Below, in pieces: positions 31,237-34,263 of a stretch of DNA of 34,263 nucleotides. A model generated the notes under the pieces. It did no database searches, was not told where the DNA came from, and worked only from the letters and a program-made list of their open reading frames with translations. The first letter of the stretch is position 1. The number at the start of each line of letters is the position of its first letter. The position numbers and the translations under genes are program-made. Origin of the DNA: Acidobacterium sp. (GTDB lineage: Bacteria; Acidobacteriota; Terriglobia; Terriglobales; Acidobacteriaceae); assembly GCA_003131625.1 (NCBI GenBank), contig PKVY01000022.1, positions 28,695-62,957 of the forward strand, given 5' to 3'.

Positions 31237-33738
31237 ATGTTCTCGTTTGCTCAGGATCTTCGCTACGCGCTGCGCCAGCTCCGCAAATCCCCGGGCTACG
31301 CGGTCGTCGCCCTCGTCACCCTGGCTCTCGGCATCGGCGCCAACACCGCCATTTTCCTGCTGACCTGGTCCATCCTCCTCAAAAGCCTCCCCGTCCCTCG
31401 CCCCGGCGAGCTCGTCCGTTACACCTTCAGCGCCGGGCCTGATCGCGACATCGACTTCAACTATGTCCTCTACGAAGCTCTGCGCGCGCATCAAACCGGC
31501 GCCGGCGTCTTCGCCTCCAACGATAACGACGTCGCACTGCAAAATGACCACGGCTCGTCCGAATCCATTCACACTGAGCTCGCCACCGGCAGCATCTTCC
31601 GCGTCCTTGAACTCCATCCGTATCTGGGGCGCGGCTTCGCCGAGTCCGCCGGCGAGAAAGATCAGCCGTTCCAGCCCGAAGCTCTCCTCATGTACGACTT
31701 CTGGCGCACGCACTTCAGCGCCGATCCGCACATCCTCGGCCGCACCCTCGTCCTCGGCGCCAAACACACCCCCGTCACCATCGTCGGCGTCCTGCCGCCC
31801 GGCTTTGACGGAATCTCTCCCGACAGCCACAATGACGTCCTGCTCCCGCTTTCCTTCGACCGAATCTTCGACCCGCCGCCGTTCTCCATGATCGATCAGC
31901 CAGGCGCATTCTGGCTCACCGTCATGGGTCGCCTCAGGCCCGGACAGTCCCTCGCCTCCGCGCAAGCCGCTCTCGCCTCCTCCGCCAGCCTCATCACCAA
32001 CGAAGCCGACCCCCAGCACAAAACTCTCAACGCCAACCTCTTCGGCGGTGGATATGAGCTCGGCATGGAATCCGGACGCACCGGCGAATCCGGTCTGCGC
32101 AGCGAGTACCGCAAGCCTCTCCTCGCTCTCGAATCTCTTTGCGCGCTCATGATGCTCCTCTGCGCCGTCAACACCGGCCTGCTCATCCTCTCGCGCGTCA
32201 GCGGTCGCCTCCACGAATTCGCCATTCGCAGCGCTCTCGGTGCCGCGCGCAGCCGCCTCATCGCTCAGGTCCTCACCGAAACCGCGCTCCTCGCCTCCGC
32301 CGGACTCTTCCTCGGTGTCTTCGCCGGATGGGAGCTCGCCCACGCGCTGGTCGCCCTCATCACGCCGGCCGGCGAACCAGCCACCCTCAGCCTCAAACTC
32401 GGCGCGGCCATCACTCTCTTCGCCGTCGTTCTCACTCTCACCGCCGCCGTGCTCGCCGGACTCTGGCCCGCATGGCGCGCCTCCCGCACCGCTCCCGCTC
32501 TCGATCTCAAGCAGCTCCACGCCATGCGCAAAGCCGGTGGCCTCGGCCGCTGGATCATCCCCATCCAGGTCGCTCTCGGCCTGGTCCTTATCTACGCCGC
32601 CCTGCTCATGGCAGGCACGCTGCGCAGTTATCTGCGCGAATCCTCCGGCTTCGTCGCGTCCAACGCCACCCTGGCTGAGCTGAGCTTTCAGACCGACAAT
32701 CCCACGGATAAAGTGCAGATCGCCAAAAGCCTCCAGATTGTCGACGACCTCGAAACCCAGCCCGGCATTCACTCCGCAGCGCTTCTCTCCATGCCGCCCA
32801 TGCACGGCTGGCTCCAGACCAGCAACTTCTTCACCCGCGACGCGGCCGGCGATCTCCACAAGAACAATCAGGTCTGGAGCGAAGGCGTCACCCCCAACTA
32901 CTTCCGCACCGTCGGCACCACCATCCTCGACGGTCGCGGCTTCACCCGCAGTGACATCGCCGGTGACAAGGTCTGCGTCATCAGCCGCGCTGCCGCCAAC
33001 TTTTTCTTCCCGGGCGAAAATCCCATCGGCCACTACATCACTTCAGGAGACGGCGCGCCTCCCAAACCTACTTCCGGCGACTCAACTCCGCCCCCCGCGT
33101 ATCGCATCGTCGGGGTCGCCGAGGATGCCCGCATGCAAAGTCTGCTGAAACCCGCTCCGTTTCTCCTCTATCACCTCATCGAGCAGGAGAAACACGGATT
33201 CGTCTCTGAATTCCTCGCAGTTCGCTCCGGCAACCAGCGCCTCGCAGCCACCGCCATCCAGCGCACCGCCGCGCGCATCCTCCCCGGCGCCGCCCCGCCC
33301 AAAATCTACAGCTTCGATCAGGTTGTCAACGACGACCTCAGTCGCCAGCGTCTTCTTTCCAGCGTCTCCGGCGGATTCGCGCTTCTCGCCCTCGCGCTCG
33401 TCGCCACCGGCCTCTACGGCATCCTCTCCCGCACGGTCACCGAACGTCGTCGCGAAATCGGCATCCGTATGGCCCTCGGTGCCCAGCGCCAGCAAATCGT
33501 CTCGAACCTCGCCCGCGTCGCCGCCCTCCGCATCGCCATCGGCGTCCTCGCCGGAGCTGGTTTAGCCGCGATGGCCGGCCGCCTCATGCAATCTCTCCTT
33601 TATGGAGTCACGCCCGCCAGTCCCGTCATGGCCATCGCCACCCTCGCCGTGCTCCTCGCCGTGCTGGCTCTCGCCTTTGTCTTTCCCGCAGGACGCGCCG
33701 CCTCCATCGACCCCATGGAAGCCATCCGCGACGAATAG
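31237..33738 (+). CDS. ADOP-family (MacB/FtsX-like) permease 3
   Basis: 833 aa, start FAQDLRYALRQLRKSPGYAV and LALGIGANTAIFLL, first FtsX block RLHEFAIRSALGAARSRL, second block TERRREIGIRMALGAQRQQI and end SIDPMEAIRDE. It is slightly longer than permease 2 because of an insertion with a Pro/Thr-rich loop in the second periplasmic domain (about DNA 33050-33100). GGGAGG lies 8 nt before the ATG. With permeases 1 and 2 it forms a likely three-gene operon; the three could assemble with each other and a distantly encoded ATPase. Long antisense frames across it are codon-bias shadows. Confidence 0.92.
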   Translation: MFSFAQDLRYALRQLRKSPGYAVVALVTLALGIGANTAIFLLTWSILLKSLPVPRPGELVRYTFSAGPDRDIDFNYVLYEALRAHQTGAGVFASNDNDVALQNDHGSSESIHTELATGSIFRVLELHPYLGRGFAESAGEKDQPFQPEALLMYDFWRTHFSADPHILGRTLVLGAKHTPVTIVGVLPPGFDGISPDSHNDVLLPLSFDRIFDPPPFSMIDQPGAFWLTVMGRLRPGQSLASAQAALASSASLITNEADPQHKTLNANLFGGGYELGMESGRTGESGLRSEYRKPLLALESLCALMMLLCAVNTGLLILSRVSGRLHEFAIRSALGAARSRLIAQVLTETALLASAGLFLGVFAGWELAHALVALITPAGEPATLSLKLGAAITLFAVVLTLTAAVLAGLWPAWRASRTAPALDLKQLHAMRKAGGLGRWIIPIQVALGLVLIYAALLMAGTLRSYLRESSGFVASNATLAELSFQTDNPTDKVQIAKSLQIVDDLETQPGIHSAALLSMPPMHGWLQTSNFFTRDAAGDLHKNNQVWSEGVTPNYFRTVGTTILDGRGFTRSDIAGDKVCVISRAAANFFFPGENPIGHYITSGDGAPPKPTSGDSTPPPAYRIVGVAEDARMQSLLKPAPFLLYHLIEQEKHGFVSEFLAVRSGNQRLAATAIQRTAARILPGAAPPKIYSFDQVVNDDLSRQRLLSSVSGGFALLALALVATGLYGILSRTVTERRREIGIRMALGAQRQQIVSNLARVAALRIAIGVLAGAGLAAMAGRLMQSLLYGVTPASPVMAIATLAVLLAVLALAFVFPAGRAASIDPMEAIRDE

Positions 33739-33754
33739 TAATTAAGGATGGAGT

Positions 33755-33773
33755 TCCTTCGCGAAGCGAAGGA
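33755..33773. repeat. Perfect 8-bp hairpin TCCTTCGC-GAA-GCGAAGGA
   Basis: Stem arms 33755-33762 and 33766-33773 with a GAA loop, 16 bp after the stop of permease 3. It could stop transcription or protect the 3' end, but no T-run follows, so it may instead be a REP-like palindromic element. Confidence 0.55.
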
Positions 33774-33783
33774 CAAGGCAGGA

Positions 33784-33805
33784 GCCCCGGCTTTCAAGCC
33801 GAGGC
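33784..33805. repeat. Hairpin around CGGCTT-TC-AAGCCG
   Basis: A six-base-pair inner stem (33788-33793 with 33796-33801), extended by GCC/GGC after one mismatch. It is 10 bp after the first hairpin, so the two form a double-hairpin element. Confidence 0.5.
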
Positions 33806-34091
33806 ACGACCTCACGCTTTGCGAGAAAACGGCACCTTCCGCCGAGCTGGCGCCGCAAGGTTCACCCCACAGCAAGAAGCTTAAGCTCACAGAGCATGCT
33901 GCCAGCACAACTAAACTCCAAACTTCAACCCTTAGTACTCTCCAAAATCCAAAGTGGCACTCCACCTCACACCCCGCTTCTCATCGGCAAACTGCCGGCA
34001 GCGAAGGACACACCAAAACCCGGCTTTCAGGCTGGGCAACAGAAGAATGGAGGGCATTCCAGGCCTGGTGGGCTGCCCCGGAGCCTCTCCC

Positions 34092-34263
34092 GAGCAAGCG
34101 GAGCGAGCCCCTACCGCTCCCGCCGCCAGGTTCACCTTACATCCCGGCCCGAGCAAGCGAAGCGAGCCCCCTTCCGCTCCCGCCGCCAGGTTCACCTTAC
34201 ATCCCGGCCTGAGCAAGCGAAGCGAGCCCCTTCCGCCGACCCCGCCAGGTTCACCTTACATCC
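34092..34263. repeat. 59-60 bp tandem repeat, nearly three copies, runs off the window
   Basis: Copies begin at 34092, 34151 and 34211 with GAGCAAGCGAAGCGAGCCCC (first copy has GGAG for GAAG). Each ends in CCAGGTTCACCTTACATCC and then CCGGCCC/T. The third copy is slightly diverged in the middle (CGACCCC for CTCCCGC) and cut by the window end. A degenerate older unit, CGCAAGGTTCACCCCACA, lies near 33851-33870. Confidence 0.85.

Larger units (their letters stand above)
33739..34263. other. Non-coding, repeat-rich terminal stretch
   Basis: After the permease operon there is no convincing gene to the window edge. The 154-codon frame 33748-34212 is low complexity and built from the repeats. The stretch holds two good hairpins (33755-33773, 33784-33805), a variant of the second near 34018-34038 (CCCGGCTTTCAGGCTGGG), a CCAGGCCTGG palindrome (34059-34068) and the tandem array listed below. 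The GCGAAGCGAG word recurs in both the first hairpin and the array. Confidence 0.6.

Noticed and set aside
31069..33033. Antisense 654-codon open frame opposite permease 3
   Set aside because: Same codon-bias shadow; low-complexity acidic translation and no ribosome site, spanning the junction of two real genes.
33748..34212. 154-codon plus frame after the permeases
   Set aside because: Composed of hairpins and the tandem repeat, Pro/Ser-rich and repeated in frame only because the unit is 59-60 bp; no ribosome site.
34092..34263. CRISPR array
   Set aside because: The whole 59-60 bp unit repeats without unique spacers, and no cas gene is present.

Overview
The window is about 60% GC and encodes no rRNA, tRNA or CRISPR that I can see. 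Three tandem permeases of the acidobacterial duplicated orphan permease (ADOP) type at the right end, with high-GC, C-biased codon use, point to a soil-type Acidobacteriota (Terriglobia-like) chromosome. This is inference from gene families, not a database match.

Region 1 (1-17523, all minus strand, read right to left) is an exopolysaccharide/O-antigen-type locus. In transcription order it holds a NusG-like UpxY-family antiterminator, a TetR regulator, a membrane-anchored SDR epimerase, a Wzc-type tyrosine autokinase, a Wzx flippase, a Wzy-like polymerase, a GT4 glycosyltransferase, a hexapeptide acetyltransferase, an asparagine-synthase-like amidotransferase, an unrecognised secreted protein, a second GT4, a DegT aminotransferase, a PglC-type phosphoglycosyl transferase, a PglD/NeuD acetyltransferase and a Gfo/Idh/MocA oxidoreductase cut by the window edge. 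Together these suggest a Wzx/Wzy pathway making a repeat unit with an acetylated amino sugar at its base and perhaps an amidated uronic acid. No Wza-type exporter is visible.

Two good sigma70-like promoters lie in the control end of the locus: TTGACG-18-TATAGT before the NusG-like gene and TTGACA-17-TATCTT before TetR, the latter with a leader of about 240 nt. A third non-coding gap before wzc carries a perfect 10-bp inverted repeat.

Region 2 (17524-20260, plus) is a divergent, lower-GC gene for a secreted parallel beta-helix protein, a plausible polysaccharide lyase or epimerase acting on the polymer. Its stop overlaps the stop of the convergent lhgO (L-2-hydroxyglutarate oxidase, 20257-21447). 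A decayed IS3-type orfA scrap follows.

Region 3 (21892-26064, plus) holds deoC, a two-domain ALDH16-like aldehyde dehydrogenase and a toxin-antitoxin pair. The toxin start overlaps the ALDH stop by 4 bp. DeoC releases acetaldehyde and the dehydrogenase could oxidise it.

Region 4 (26232-33738, plus) is three consecutive ADOP permeases without a nearby ATPase; the last two share an almost identical C-terminal third. The window closes with non-coding DNA (33739-34263) rich in hairpins and ending in a 59-60 bp tandem repeat that runs off the edge.
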